Source: CAISIP01 sp043759735 (lineage in GTDB: Bacteria; Pseudomonadota; Gammaproteobacteria; Burkholderiales; Burkholderiaceae_C). From it: a stretch of 26,123 nucleotides of DNA. Location: the NCBI GenBank assembly GCA_043759735.1, contig JAYUQC010000181.1, positions 1-26,123 of the forward strand. Direction: 5' to 3'. This document shows, piece after piece, positions 15,619 to 23,546 of the stretch (the first letter of the stretch is position 1; every line of letters starts with the position of its first letter). The notes beneath the pieces were generated by a model. The model ran no database searches and had not been told where the DNA came from. It saw nothing but the letters and a program-made list of their open reading frames with translations. Position numbers and translations under genes: made by a program.

Positions 15619-16695
15619 ATGCGCTTTGACTACAACACCCGCTACCGCGACAGCGTCACGCTGCTGCGCCATACCGACGAGCGCGTCGCCTATGGTCTGC
15701 TCGGCATGCTGCTGCTGGCCCTGCCCTGGCTGGCGTCGAATTATCTGGTCAGCGAACTGGCCTATGTCTTTATCCTGTGCATTGCCGCGCTGGGGCTGAT
15801 GGTGTTGACCGGGTACACCGGTCAGGTGTCGCTCGGGCACGCCGCATTTTTGGCGGTTGGTGCCTACGCACATGCCTGGATGCTGAACCAGGGTGTGCCG
15901 CTGTTGCTGTCGCTGCCGCTGGCCGGACTGCTGTGCGCCGCCTGCGGTCTGGCGCTGGGTTTCCCGGCGATCCGGGTCTCGGGCCTGTACCTGGCCATGG
16001 TCACGCTGGCGTTTTCCGTCATCGCCACCCACGTGATAGGGCATTGGGGTTCGGTCACGGGCGGCTTCACCGGTCTTGCGGTGCCGGACCCGGTGGTGGC
16101 CGGACTCGCGCTGGGCGGCGGCAAGGCGTTTTATTTCTTTTGTCTGCTGGCGCTGGTGCTGGTGCTGCTGGCGCTGCTCAACCTGCTGCGCTCGGCGATG
16201 GGGCGCGCTTTCGTCGGTGTGCGCGACTCCGAGGCGGCGGCGTATTCGCTCGGCATTGCGGTGGGTCGGGTCAAGGTGACGGCGTTTGCGTTATCGGCTG
16301 GCGTCACCGGCCTGGCGGGGGCCTTGCTGGCGCACCATACCAAGTACCTGACGCCGGATGCGTTCACGCTGATCCTGTCGATGGAGCTGGTGCTGATGGT
16401 GGTCATCGGCGGCCTGGGCAGCCTGCGCGGAGCAATTCTCGGCGCGATCCTGATCAGCATGTTGCCCACGCTGATCTCGCGCATCAAGCCGCTGCTGCCC
16501 GACCATATCGCCAAGCAGTTCGGCCTGGAAACCTTCATCTTCGGCTTCATCCTGGCGCTGTTCGTCCTGTTCGAACCGGGCGGCATCAACGGGCGCTGGA
16601 TCAAGCTGCGCGCATTGGTGCAGAGCTTTCCGCTGTACCGGCGCGACACCTTCAAGCGCAGCAAACGCTACATGAAGTCGGAGCGCTACAAATGA
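15619..16695 (+). CDS. livM: Branched-chain amino acid type ABC transporter permease LivM
   Basis: 358 aa. After a soluble N-terminal part (about 1-23) come roughly nine membrane segments, with the LivM signatures LTGYTGQVSLGHAAFLAVGAYA, FPAIRVSGLYLAMVTLAFS, GRAFVGVRDSEAAAYSLGI, VTAFALSAGVTGLAGAL and MVVIGGLGSLRGAILGA. The charged tail YRRDTFKRSKRYMKSERYK is rich in Arg and Lys and would face the cytoplasm. It partners LivH in the inner membrane. The stop overlaps the livG start (ATGA at 16692-16695), which supports coupled synthesis of permease and ATPase. Confidence 0.93.
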   Translation: MRFDYNTRYRDSVTLLRHTDERVAYGLLGMLLLALPWLASNYLVSELAYVFILCIAALGLMVLTGYTGQVSLGHAAFLAVGAYAHAWMLNQGVPLLLSLPLAGLLCAACGLALGFPAIRVSGLYLAMVTLAFSVIATHVIGHWGSVTGGFTGLAVPDPVVAGLALGGGKAFYFFCLLALVLVLLALLNLLRSAMGRAFVGVRDSEAAAYSLGIAVGRVKVTAFALSAGVTGLAGALLAHHTKYLTPDAFTLILSMELVLMVVIGGLGSLRGAILGAILISMLPTLISRIKPLLPDHIAKQFGLETFIFGFILALFVLFEPGGINGRWIKLRALVQSFPLYRRDTFKRSKRYMKSERYK

Positions 16696-17471
16696 CAGGT
16701 TCCGCCACCGGGACCATCCTTCTGCAGGCGCGCGGCCTGTCGCTGTCGTTTGGCGGCGTGCATGCGATTCGGCAACTGGCATTCGAGGTGCGTGCCGGCG
16801 AGGTACTGGCCATCATCGGTCCCAACGGGGCCGGCAAGACCTCGGTGCTCAATGTCGTCACCCGGGTGTTCGACCCCAGCGGCGGCAGCGTGCGCTTCGA
16901 CGGCCATGAACTGACCCGGGTCGACCGCCACGCGGTGGCGGCACTGGGTATTGCGCGCACCTTCCAGAACATCGAGCTGTTCGAAGCCGCCACGGTGCTG
17001 GACAACCTGCTGCTGGGTCGGCACCGCTTCGGCCATGGCGCCTGGTGGCAGCAACTGCTGCGCACGGCGGACGTGATACGGCTGGAGGAGCAATCGCGCG
17101 CGGCCGTCGAGGAGATCATCGAGTTCCTCGACCTATCGCCCTGGCGCAACAGCCTGGTTGCGGGATTGCCCTATGGCGTGCGCAAGGTGGTCGAACTCGG
17201 TCGTGCGCTGGCCACCGGTCCGCGATTGCTGTTCCTGGACGAGCCCGCCTCGGGGCTGAACCCGGAAGAAACCCGCCGTCTGGCGTTCTGGATCGACGAC
17301 ATCCGCAGCGACCTGGGTATCACGGTGGTGATGGTCGAGCACGATATGTCGCTGGTGAGCGCGGTATCGGACCGGGTGATCTGCATGGCACAAGGTGAAC
17401 TGCTGGCCATGGGCAGCGCGCGCGCGGTGCAAAACGACCCGCTGGTGGTCGCCGCGTACCTGGGAACCTGA
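16692..17471 (+). CDS. livG: ABC transporter ATP-binding protein LivG
   Basis: 259 aa cytoplasmic ATPase of the Liv-type importer. Walker A is GPNGAGKT at residues 43-50, the Q-loop region is ARTFQNIELFEAATVLDN, Walker B is LLFLDEPASGLNPEE and the switch His is in VMVEHDMSLV. The signature motif is LPYGVRKVVELGRAL, not the textbook LSGGQ, which is usual in many LivG proteins of this group. The AxxLG pattern LSFGGVHAIRQLAFEV at the N-terminus and the VAAYLGT ending are typical. It works with LivF, 3 bp downstream. Confidence 0.93.
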   Translation: MTGSATGTILLQARGLSLSFGGVHAIRQLAFEVRAGEVLAIIGPNGAGKTSVLNVVTRVFDPSGGSVRFDGHELTRVDRHAVAALGIARTFQNIELFEAATVLDNLLLGRHRFGHGAWWQQLLRTADVIRLEEQSRAAVEEIIEFLDLSPWRNSLVAGLPYGVRKVVELGRALATGPRLLFLDEPASGLNPEETRRLAFWIDDIRSDLGITVVMVEHDMSLVSAVSDRVICMAQGELLAMGSARAVQNDPLVVAAYLGT

Positions 17472-17474
17472 ACC

Positions 17475-18251
17475 ATGACCCCGATGCTCGACGTGCGCAA
17501 TCTGGAAACCTGGTATGGGCCCATCGTCGCCATCTCGGGCGTCAACCTGCAGGTGTTCGAGGCCCGCATCGTCGCCGTGCTGGGCGCCAATGGCGCCGGC
17601 AAGACCACGCTGCTCAATACCGTGTCAGGCGTCATCGACCCTTTCAAGGGGCAGGTGGTGTTGCGCGGCGAGCAGGTGCAGGGGCTCGACGCCGACGCGG
17701 TCTGCCGCAAGGGCCTGGTGCTGGTGCCCGAGGGTCGCCAGGTATTTCCATTCCTGAGCGTGCGCGACAACCTGGCCATGGGCGCCTACACCCGCCGTGA
17801 CGCCGATGGCGTGCGGCGCGACCTGCAGCGGGTCTACCAATGGTTTCCGCGTCTGAAGGAGCGCGCGCTGCAACACGCCGGCCTGCTCTCCGGCGGCGAG
17901 CAGCAGATGCTGGCCATTGGACGCGCGGTGATGAGCCAGCCCAGGCTGCTGATGCTCGATGAGCCATCGCTGGGCCTGTCGCCGTTGCTGACCAAGGAGA
18001 TTTTTTCCATCGTGCGCCGCATCCGCGACGACACCGGCACTGCGGTACTGGTGGTCGAGCAGAACGCCGCCGTTGCGCTGGCGCATGCCGATGACGGCTA
18101 CATCATGGAGCTGGGCCGGGTCGTCGCGGCCGATACCTGCGCGGCACTGGCGCAGAAATCGGATGTGCGCGACGCTTACCTCGGCCTGGGCCAGACCCAT
18201 GGCCTGAGCGGCACTGCGCAACGCTGGAGCCGGCGCAAGACCTGGCGCTGA
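17475..18251 (+). CDS. livF: ABC transporter ATP-binding protein LivF
   Basis: 258 aa. It opens with LETWYGPIVAISGVNLQV, Walker A is GANGAGKT (37-44), then VPEGRQVFPFLSVRDNLAMGAY, the signature LSGGEQQMLAIGRA (138 onward), Walker B LLMLDEPSLGLSP (158 onward) and VVEQNAAVALAHADDGYIMELG. Everything needed for ATP hydrolysis is present. The chain is about 20 residues longer than typical LivF, ending in a basic tail (SRRKTWR). Gaps of 3 bp on each side tie it to livG and to the following CoA-ligase gene. Confidence 0.93.
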   Translation: MTPMLDVRNLETWYGPIVAISGVNLQVFEARIVAVLGANGAGKTTLLNTVSGVIDPFKGQVVLRGEQVQGLDADAVCRKGLVLVPEGRQVFPFLSVRDNLAMGAYTRRDADGVRRDLQRVYQWFPRLKERALQHAGLLSGGEQQMLAIGRAVMSQPRLLMLDEPSLGLSPLLTKEIFSIVRRIRDDTGTAVLVVEQNAAVALAHADDGYIMELGRVVAADTCAALAQKSDVRDAYLGLGQTHGLSGTAQRWSRRKTWR

Positions 18252-18254
18252 CCG

Positions 18255-20081
18255 ATGAGCATCGAATCCATCACTTTTCTCGGATGCGACACACCGGCCA
18301 AGGTGTTTCGCGCCCGTTGCCAGGCCTGGGGCGAAGCCAGTGCGCTGCGCCACAAGCGCCGCGGCATCTGGCAGTCCATCTCCTGGCACGGCTACCTGGA
18401 CAAAGCGCGCGCGATCGGCCTGGCAATGACCGACATGGGCCTGCGCCGCGGCGAGGTCATCTGCGTGCTGGCCGAGAACCGCCCCGAGTGGCTGTATGCC
18501 GACATGGGCGCCCAATGCATGGGCCTGATCGGCAACGGCATCTACCCGACCTCGTCCAACGAGCAGGTGGCCTACATCCTGCAGCATTCGCAGGCCCGGC
18601 TATTGCTGGTCGAGAACCAGGAGCAACTGGAAAAAGCGCTGGCCGTGCGGACCCGCTGCCCCGACCTGTTGCGCATCGTCGTGATGGACCGTGAAGGCCT
18701 GCGCGCATTGCAGGACGAGCAGGTGATGTTCTTCGACGATCTGCTGGCCCGCGGACTGGAACTGTCCCGCTCGCGCGCCGCCGACTTCGATGCGGCGATC
18801 GACGCCGGTATGCCCGAGGACACCGCCTTCCTGGTCTACACCTCGGGCACCACCGGCGCGCCCAAGGGTGCCATGATGTCCAACCGCAATGTGGTGTTCC
18901 AGCTCGGCCAGGCCACTGCCTATCTGGACGCGGCGCCCGGCGACCGGTCACTGTCGTTTCTGCCGCTGTGCCACATTGCCGAGCGCATGTCCACCGTGTT
19001 CAATCCGCTGGCGGTCGGCCTGGTGGTGCATTTCCCGGAGAACGCCGGCACGGTCTTCAACGACCTGCGCGAGGTGGCACCCCAGGTACTGTTCGCTCCG
19101 CCGCGCTTTTGGGAGAAGATGTATTCGCAGGTCTCGCTGTTCATGCGTGACGCGATCGCGCCCGCACGCTGGACCTACCAGCGCGCGCTGGCCGGCAACC
19201 GTGCACGGGTGCAGCGGCGACTCGACGGCCTGGCCGACGTGCCGCCATCGCCGCTCGGGCGCATGCTCGATGCAGCGGCGTTCCGCAACCTGCGCCGATT
19301 CCTGGGGCTGCAGAATGTCAAGACCGCCCTGACCGGCGCGGCGCCCGTGCCGCCCGACCTGATCCGCTGGTATCTAGCCATCGGCATCGAGTTGCGCGAG
19401 GCGTTCGGCATGACCGAGACCTGCGGTTTTTGCACCGCGACGCCCGTTGGCGGGATCCGTCTCGGATGGGCCGGCGTGGCAGGTGCGGGCACGCAACTGC
19501 GCATCGGTGCCGAGAACGAGATCCAGGTGCGCGGCCCGCATGTGTTCGCCGGCTACTGGCGCGACCCGGGCAAGAGCGCCGACGCGCTGGACCCCGACGG
19601 CTGGCTGCTGACCGGTGACTGCGGCGAACTGGACGAACAGGGTTACCTGGCGATCCGCGACCGCATCAAGGACATCCTGATCACATCCGGTGGCAAGAAC
19701 ATCACACCCAGCCATATCGAGAGCCTGCTCAAGTTCAGCCCCTACATCACCGACGCGGTGGTGGTGGGTGACGGGCGCCATTTCCTGACCGCGCTCATCA
19801 TGATCGACCAGGAACATGTGGCACGATTCGCGCAGGAGCATCAGGTTCCCTATACCGACTTCGCCAGCCTGACCCGCACCGCCGAGGTGGTGGGCCTGGT
19901 TCGTGAACAGATCGAGCAGGCCAATACCCAACTGGCGCGGGTCGAGCAAATCAAGGATTTCCGCATCATCGCCGAACTGCTCGGCGCCGAAGACGAAGAA
20001 CTGACGCCGACAATGAAACTCAAGCGCAAGGTGATCGCGGTCAAATACGCCGATGTGATCGCCAGCATGTACCCGCCGTAA
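18255..20081 (+). CDS. AMP-dependent (long-chain type) acyl-CoA synthetase
   Basis: 608 aa, the FadD15-like long-chain ligase subgroup by its extra central region. Motifs: VLAENRPEWLYADMGAQCMG, phosphate loop YTSGTTGAPKGAMMSN (195-205 and on), SFLPLCHIAERMS, FAPPRFWEKMYSQV, TGAAPVPPDLIRWY, EAFGMTETCGF, WLLTGDCGELDEQGYLAIRDRIKDILITSGGKNI (the aspartates and the hinge) and the C-terminal Lys region LTPTMKLKRKVI. The loop is canonical, unlike that of the ligase at 7841-9580. It makes a CoA ester of an imported acid. Being placed between the transporter ATPase and the binding protein, it may couple uptake to activation. Its acid is unknown; phenylpropanoid or fatty acids are both possible. Confidence 0.92.
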   Translation: MSIESITFLGCDTPAKVFRARCQAWGEASALRHKRRGIWQSISWHGYLDKARAIGLAMTDMGLRRGEVICVLAENRPEWLYADMGAQCMGLIGNGIYPTSSNEQVAYILQHSQARLLLVENQEQLEKALAVRTRCPDLLRIVVMDREGLRALQDEQVMFFDDLLARGLELSRSRAADFDAAIDAGMPEDTAFLVYTSGTTGAPKGAMMSNRNVVFQLGQATAYLDAAPGDRSLSFLPLCHIAERMSTVFNPLAVGLVVHFPENAGTVFNDLREVAPQVLFAPPRFWEKMYSQVSLFMRDAIAPARWTYQRALAGNRARVQRRLDGLADVPPSPLGRMLDAAAFRNLRRFLGLQNVKTALTGAAPVPPDLIRWYLAIGIELREAFGMTETCGFCTATPVGGIRLGWAGVAGAGTQLRIGAENEIQVRGPHVFAGYWRDPGKSADALDPDGWLLTGDCGELDEQGYLAIRDRIKDILITSGGKNITPSHIESLLKFSPYITDAVVVGDGRHFLTALIMIDQEHVARFAQEHQVPYTDFASLTRTAEVVGLVREQIEQANTQLARVEQIKDFRIIAELLGAEDEELTPTMKLKRKVIAVKYADVIASMYPP

Positions 20082-20092
20082 GCGGCGCAGTT

Positions 20093-20121
20093 TTCCCTGT
20101 GATCGATGAAGTTCCCTGTGA
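20093..20121 (+). promoter_or_regulatory. Direct repeat upstream of the livK-like gene
   Basis: TTCCCTGTGA occurs at 20093-20102 and 20112-20121, 19 bp apart start to start, close to two helical turns. It lies in the only long gap (98 bp) between the last CoA ligase and the binding-protein gene, followed by a T-rich stretch. It could be an operator for separate control of the binding protein, but may be chance. Confidence 0.35.
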
Positions 20122-20179
20122 CCTCGTGTCAGCCCATTTTTTCTTTCCGTTGACCTTTTTTTTTGAAGGAGACAATCTG

Positions 20180-21352
20180 ATGAAAACATTCCTGTCGCGC
20201 CTGATCGGCGCAACCGCCACCCTGAGTGCCTCGCTGGCATTCGCCGGCGGCGTCACCGATACCGAGATCGTCGTCGGCACCCACCTGGACCTGTCCGGTC
20301 CGGTGGCCGCCGGCATGCCGATGCTGCGCAACGCGATGCAGCTGCGGCTGGACGAAGCCAATGCGGCCGGCGGCGTGAACGGCCGCAAGTTTCGCCTGGT
20401 GGTGGAGGACAACGGCAGCCAGCCGCAACTGGCGGTACGCGCGGTACAGAAGTTGACCAAGAGCGACGATGTATTCGCGATCCTCAATCCGTTTGGCTCG
20501 GGGCCGAACGCGGCCACCGTCAAGATGGCGACCGACGCCGGGGTCGTGGTGTTCGCACCCTGGGCCGCATCGGGAATCATCCAGAAAGTGTCGGGCAACA
20601 GTCCGCTGCTGTTCACCACGGTGCAAAATTACGACAGCACCACCGCCACCGGCGTTTCGTGGGCTATCAAGACCTGGGGCGCGAAGAAGATCGGCATCAT
20701 CTACCAGGAAGGCCCGTTTGGCGACCTGGTCAAGGCCGGCATGAACGCCGCGCTCAAGGACGCCAATCTGACGGTGGCAGCGGAAGCCTCCTGGAAGGCC
20801 GGCGACATCGACTTCTCATCCCAGGTCGCCAAGATGAAGGCGGCCAATGTCGACATGATCCTGGCCGGCACCATCGTGCGCGAGACCGTGGCCGTGATGG
20901 CCGAGGTGCGCAAGCTGGGCTGGAAAGAGGTCAAGGTTCTGACCACCTTGCCGGGACGCAGCGGCATCGTCGCGGCACTGGGCAAGGATGCCGTCGAAGG
21001 CCTGTACGGCATCGGTGGCTGGAAGCTGCACGGAGCAGACACTGCCGACGCGGCCGCGAAAAAGTTCCAGGCCGCGTTCAAGCAGAAGTTCAATGTCGAC
21101 CCCGACGAGAACGCGGCCAATGCGTATTCGTATACCGACTGGTTCATCAAGAGCGTGCAGGCTGCAGGCAAAAGCCTCAGCGCCGAAAGCTTTTCCAAGG
21201 CGGCCCAGGGTGTGTCACACGAGGATTTCACGACCTATTCCAAGCAGAACTTTGTCGCCAATCATGTGGCCCCGGAATACGCATCGATCGACATGGTCAA
21301 GGGCGGCCGCTGGACACAGCAGGTCGCTCCGATGACCGGGATGGTGAAGTAG
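20180..21352 (+). CDS. LivK-like ABC transporter substrate-binding protein
   Basis: 390 aa from ATG at 20180, with GAAGGAG (20165-20171) 8 bp upstream. The signal peptide runs to about residue 22 (ATLSASLAFA, then GGVTDTEI). The mature part is a Peripla_BP_6 type protein: IVVGTHLDLSGPVAAGMPM, LRLDEANAAGGVNGRKFRLVVEDNG, KSDDVFAILNPFGSGPNAATV, WGAKKIGIIYQEGPFGDLVKAGMNAAL and IDFSSQVAKMKAANVDMILAGT. It is the periplasmic receptor for the LivHMGF importer encoded upstream. The separating 98-bp gap, with its own strong ribosome site and a direct repeat, allows higher expression of this subunit, as is common for binding proteins. A hairpin follows the stop by 6 bp. Confidence 0.93.
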   Translation: MKTFLSRLIGATATLSASLAFAGGVTDTEIVVGTHLDLSGPVAAGMPMLRNAMQLRLDEANAAGGVNGRKFRLVVEDNGSQPQLAVRAVQKLTKSDDVFAILNPFGSGPNAATVKMATDAGVVVFAPWAASGIIQKVSGNSPLLFTTVQNYDSTTATGVSWAIKTWGAKKIGIIYQEGPFGDLVKAGMNAALKDANLTVAAEASWKAGDIDFSSQVAKMKAANVDMILAGTIVRETVAVMAEVRKLGWKEVKVLTTLPGRSGIVAALGKDAVEGLYGIGGWKLHGADTADAAAKKFQAAFKQKFNVDPDENAANAYSYTDWFIKSVQAAGKSLSAESFSKAAQGVSHEDFTTYSKQNFVANHVAPEYASIDMVKGGRWTQQVAPMTGMVK

Positions 21353-21358
21353 GATTGC

Positions 21359-21410
21359 GCTGGCGCCACGCCGGGTGCTTGTGCGTGGCGCCGGCGACTC
21401 CTTGTTTTGG
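21359..21410 (+). terminator. Probable transcription terminator of the catabolic run
   Basis: GGCGCCACGC (21362-21371) and GCGTGGCGCC (21383-21392) form a perfect 10-bp stem around an 11-nt loop; two more flanking pairs extend it to 21359-21395 with one U-G wobble. The T-rich TTGTTTT follows only after several other bases (near 21402-21408), so it is a strong hairpin with a weak U-tract. It lies just after the livK-like stop. Confidence 0.65.
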
Positions 21411-21440
21411 CATCGATGCCATCCGGTCCGCAGACCTTGA

Positions 21441-21593
21441 CCGCTTGGTTCACTGCTGCAAGACCATCGCCGCATCCACGAAGCAGCCGATGCCAAAGGC
21501 TGCTACCAGGTCACCGCCACCTTGCCGATGGACGTGATGGGGGTGTTCGTCCTGGTACCGGAGAGAATTTCCGATCACGTTGCAAGTACCTGA
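21441..21593 (+). pseudogene. Possible C-terminal gene remnant
   Basis: In the 325-bp gap between the livK-like gene and the ATPase gene, one plus-strand frame is open for 50 codons with protein-like content (RRIHEAADAKGCYQVTAT, then LPMDVMGVFVLVPERI) and ends at TGA 21591-21593, but it has no start codon. It reads like the tail of a larger protein; a helicase-type defence protein is my guess from memory of similar tails, unverified. The rest of the gap, apart from the hairpin and a possible promoter, shows nothing recognisable. Confidence 0.35.
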
Positions 21594-21607
21594 TGGATAA
21601 AGGAAAT

Positions 21608-21637
21608 TTGGCAAATGTCATATTAAGGTGCGAAAAT
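21608..21637 (+). promoter_or_regulatory. Possible promoter of the ATPase gene
   Basis: The 80 bp before the ATPase start are AT-rich in contrast to the neighbours. TTGGCA (21608-21613) followed after 18 bp by GAAAAT (21632-21637) is a moderate sigma70 match. No good Shine-Dalgarno is seen before the ATG at 21678. Confidence 0.3.
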
Positions 21638-21677
21638 CGCATCTAAACTGACAACTTAGAATTTATTCCTTCGACCT

Positions 21678-23126
21678 ATGGCAACGCGACTCGACATCCC
21701 TGCCTACGAAGTCCAGCGCCGGTTGGCCACCGACAACCCATGGTGGCGGGCCGGGCACGGGATTGATGCTGAAGAGGCCGCTTGGCCGCGCCGTGCCTAC
21801 TTCCGGCAGTTTGCAAACCTGGCACTGGAGACCTCGGTGCGGCGTGCCCTGGTGCTGATCGGCCCGCGTCGGGTGGGCAAGACGGTGATGCTCAAGCACT
21901 TGATAGATCGGCTCCTATCCAACGGCATTGCGGGTACCCAGGTGCTCTTTCTGTCGCTAGACACGCCCTTGTACTCCGGCCGCTCGCTCGAAAGCCTGGT
22001 TCAACTCTTCACCGATCCGCAGCGTCACCCGCCTGGCAAACCGTTGTGGGTGATGTTCGACGAGATTCAGTACCTCAAGGATTGGGAGGTCCACCTCAAG
22101 TCGCTGGTGGACACCTACCCTCACATCCGGTTTGTGGCAAGCGGCTCGGCGGCTGCAGCGCTGCGCATGAAAAGCCGAGAGTCAGGTGCCGGCCGTTTCA
22201 CCGAGTTCATCTTGCCGCCGCTCACCTTTGCCGAGTACCTGAACTTCGCCGGCCAGGAAGATTCGCTCATTGTTGAACGCGACGATACGGCGGACCGCGT
22301 CCCCGGCTATCACGCAACCGACATCACGGCGCTGAACGTCGAGTTCGTCAACTATCTCAACTACGGTGGCTTTCCCGAGGCCGTGATGAACCCGATGGTG
22401 CGTGCCAACCCGGCGCGCTTCCTGCGGCAAGACATCGTGGACAAGGTTTTGCTGAAGGACTTGCCGAGCCTCTACGGCATTGGCGATACACAGGAACTCA
22501 ACCGCTTCTTCAACGTCCTGGCATTCAACACCGGTAACGAACTTGGCCTGGAAGCACTGTCCAGCCATTCGGGAATTTTGAAGGCCAAGCTCGCAGACTA
22601 CCTCGAATACCTGGAGGCGGCATACCTGATTCGCCGCGTGCACCGCATTGACGACAACGCATTGCGCATGCAGCGGGCGCGCACTTTCAAGGTCTATCTG
22701 ACGAACCCGGCAATCCGCGCCGCGCTGTTCGGCATGACCGGCGCCGACGACGAAGCAATGGGCAACTTGGCCGAAACCGCCGTCTGGAGCCAGTGGCTGC
22801 ACAGCGCGCAGGTGAGCCGCGCGCTCCATTACGCACGCTGGAAATCAGGCCGGCAGGATCTGGAGGTCGATATCGTGTCGCTCGACCCGCGCACGCAGAA
22901 GCCGCGCTTCGCAGTTGAAATCAAGTGGTCCGACCGGGCGCCAACCGCCCTTAACGAACTGCGCGGCCTGCGCGAACTGGCTGCAAAGCACCGCTTGGTC
23001 CGCAAGCCATTGGTTACCACGCGCACCTACACCGGCGAAGTCCAAGTCGACGGCATCGACATCGAGTTCATGCCCGTGGCATTGCACTGCTACACGATCG
23101 GCCGCAACTTGCTGCGGGGCAACTGA
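21678..23126 (+). CDS. AAA-type ATPase with DUF4143-like C-terminal domain
   Basis: 482 aa, no signal peptide, so cytoplasmic. Walker A is GPRRVGKT at 62-69, Walker B is LWVMFDEIQYL (about 123-132), and a sensor-like FVASGSAAAALR follows at about 152-163. The middle has LPPLTFAEYLNF and the NYLNYGGFPEAV motif usual in this family, then a winged-helix-like ALSSHSGILKAKLADYLEYLEAAYLI. The C-terminus resembles a PD-(D/E)xK nuclease core: DLEVDIVSL (D398), FAVEIKWSD (E414, K416). Family members are widespread, mostly uncharacterised, and common in mobile or defence regions. Here the gene stands alone between two apparent gene remnants and just before a CRISPR array, after the catabolic run has ended. 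Function unknown; a link to the array is not shown. Confidence 0.85.
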   Translation: MATRLDIPAYEVQRRLATDNPWWRAGHGIDAEEAAWPRRAYFRQFANLALETSVRRALVLIGPRRVGKTVMLKHLIDRLLSNGIAGTQVLFLSLDTPLYSGRSLESLVQLFTDPQRHPPGKPLWVMFDEIQYLKDWEVHLKSLVDTYPHIRFVASGSAAAALRMKSRESGAGRFTEFILPPLTFAEYLNFAGQEDSLIVERDDTADRVPGYHATDITALNVEFVNYLNYGGFPEAVMNPMVRANPARFLRQDIVDKVLLKDLPSLYGIGDTQELNRFFNVLAFNTGNELGLEALSSHSGILKAKLADYLEYLEAAYLIRRVHRIDDNALRMQRARTFKVYLTNPAIRAALFGMTGADDEAMGNLAETAVWSQWLHSAQVSRALHYARWKSGRQDLEVDIVSLDPRTQKPRFAVEIKWSDRAPTALNELRGLRELAAKHRLVRKPLVTTRTYTGEVQVDGIDIEFMPVALHCYTIGRNLLRGN

Positions 23127-23128
23127 AT

Positions 23129-23546
23129 CCCATTACTTGCCGCAGATCGTCCCAACTCGCCTACCAAGCCATCCGTATTGAGGGCGGCCTCATCCTCGCC
23201 GACGAACTGGCCCGCCTGACCACCCTGCAGGCGCCCGACAAGACCGAGCAAGCCGAGCCGCACTATGGCGTGCCCAAGGGCTTGAAGTTGCGCGACGAGA
23301 TCGCGCGCTTCTGGCGCATCGCACAGAACCTGTGGGCCGACCTTCAGCCATTGCGCCTGCGCCAGCACATCAACGCCCATGACGCCACGGTGCGCGAGTT
23401 CCTGGTGCCGCTGCTGCGCGACGTGCTCGGCTTCATCGACATGGCCTCGGGCGCAACCATGGTTGTCACCGGTCACACGTACAACATCGGACACACGGCG
23501 CGCGGTGGCCGCCTACCACTTGTCGTAGCCGCCCATAACCAAATAG
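23129..23546 (+). pseudogene. Gene remnant (N-terminal-like part of a large protein) ending at the CRISPR array
   Basis: A continuous frame begins right after the ATPase stop without any ATG or GTG near its conserved part and reads YQAIRIEGGLILADELARL, then VPKGLKLRDEIARFWRIAQNLW, REFLVPLLRDVLGFIDM and GHTYNIGHTARGG, LPLVVAAHNQ. This is clearly protein-coding in character and resembles, as far as I can recall, the N-terminal region of large restriction-modification or methylase-type defence proteins; that identification is tentative. The frame then enters the first CRISPR repeat at 23547, so the gene has lost its 3' part, and the 5' start is also missing. The first in-frame ATG (23270) would give only a fragment. 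Downstream codons belong to repeats and spacers. Confidence 0.6.

Noticed and set aside
20150..20155. TTGACC as a -35 element before the livK-like gene
   Set aside because: It is only 25 bp from the ATG, leaving no room for a -10 element, a transcription start and the ribosome site.
21407..21646. 79-codon plus-strand frame with an ATG between the livK-like and ATPase genes
   Set aside because: No ribosome site, no recognisable motif, and the overlapping frame at 21441-21593 looks more protein-like; the first part also lies in the terminator's T-rich tail.
23466..23546. CRISPR leader on the left side of the array
   Set aside because: The flank is GC-rich and carries a coding frame, the adjacent repeat is a variant, and the ATTGAAAC handle points to the leader being on the right.
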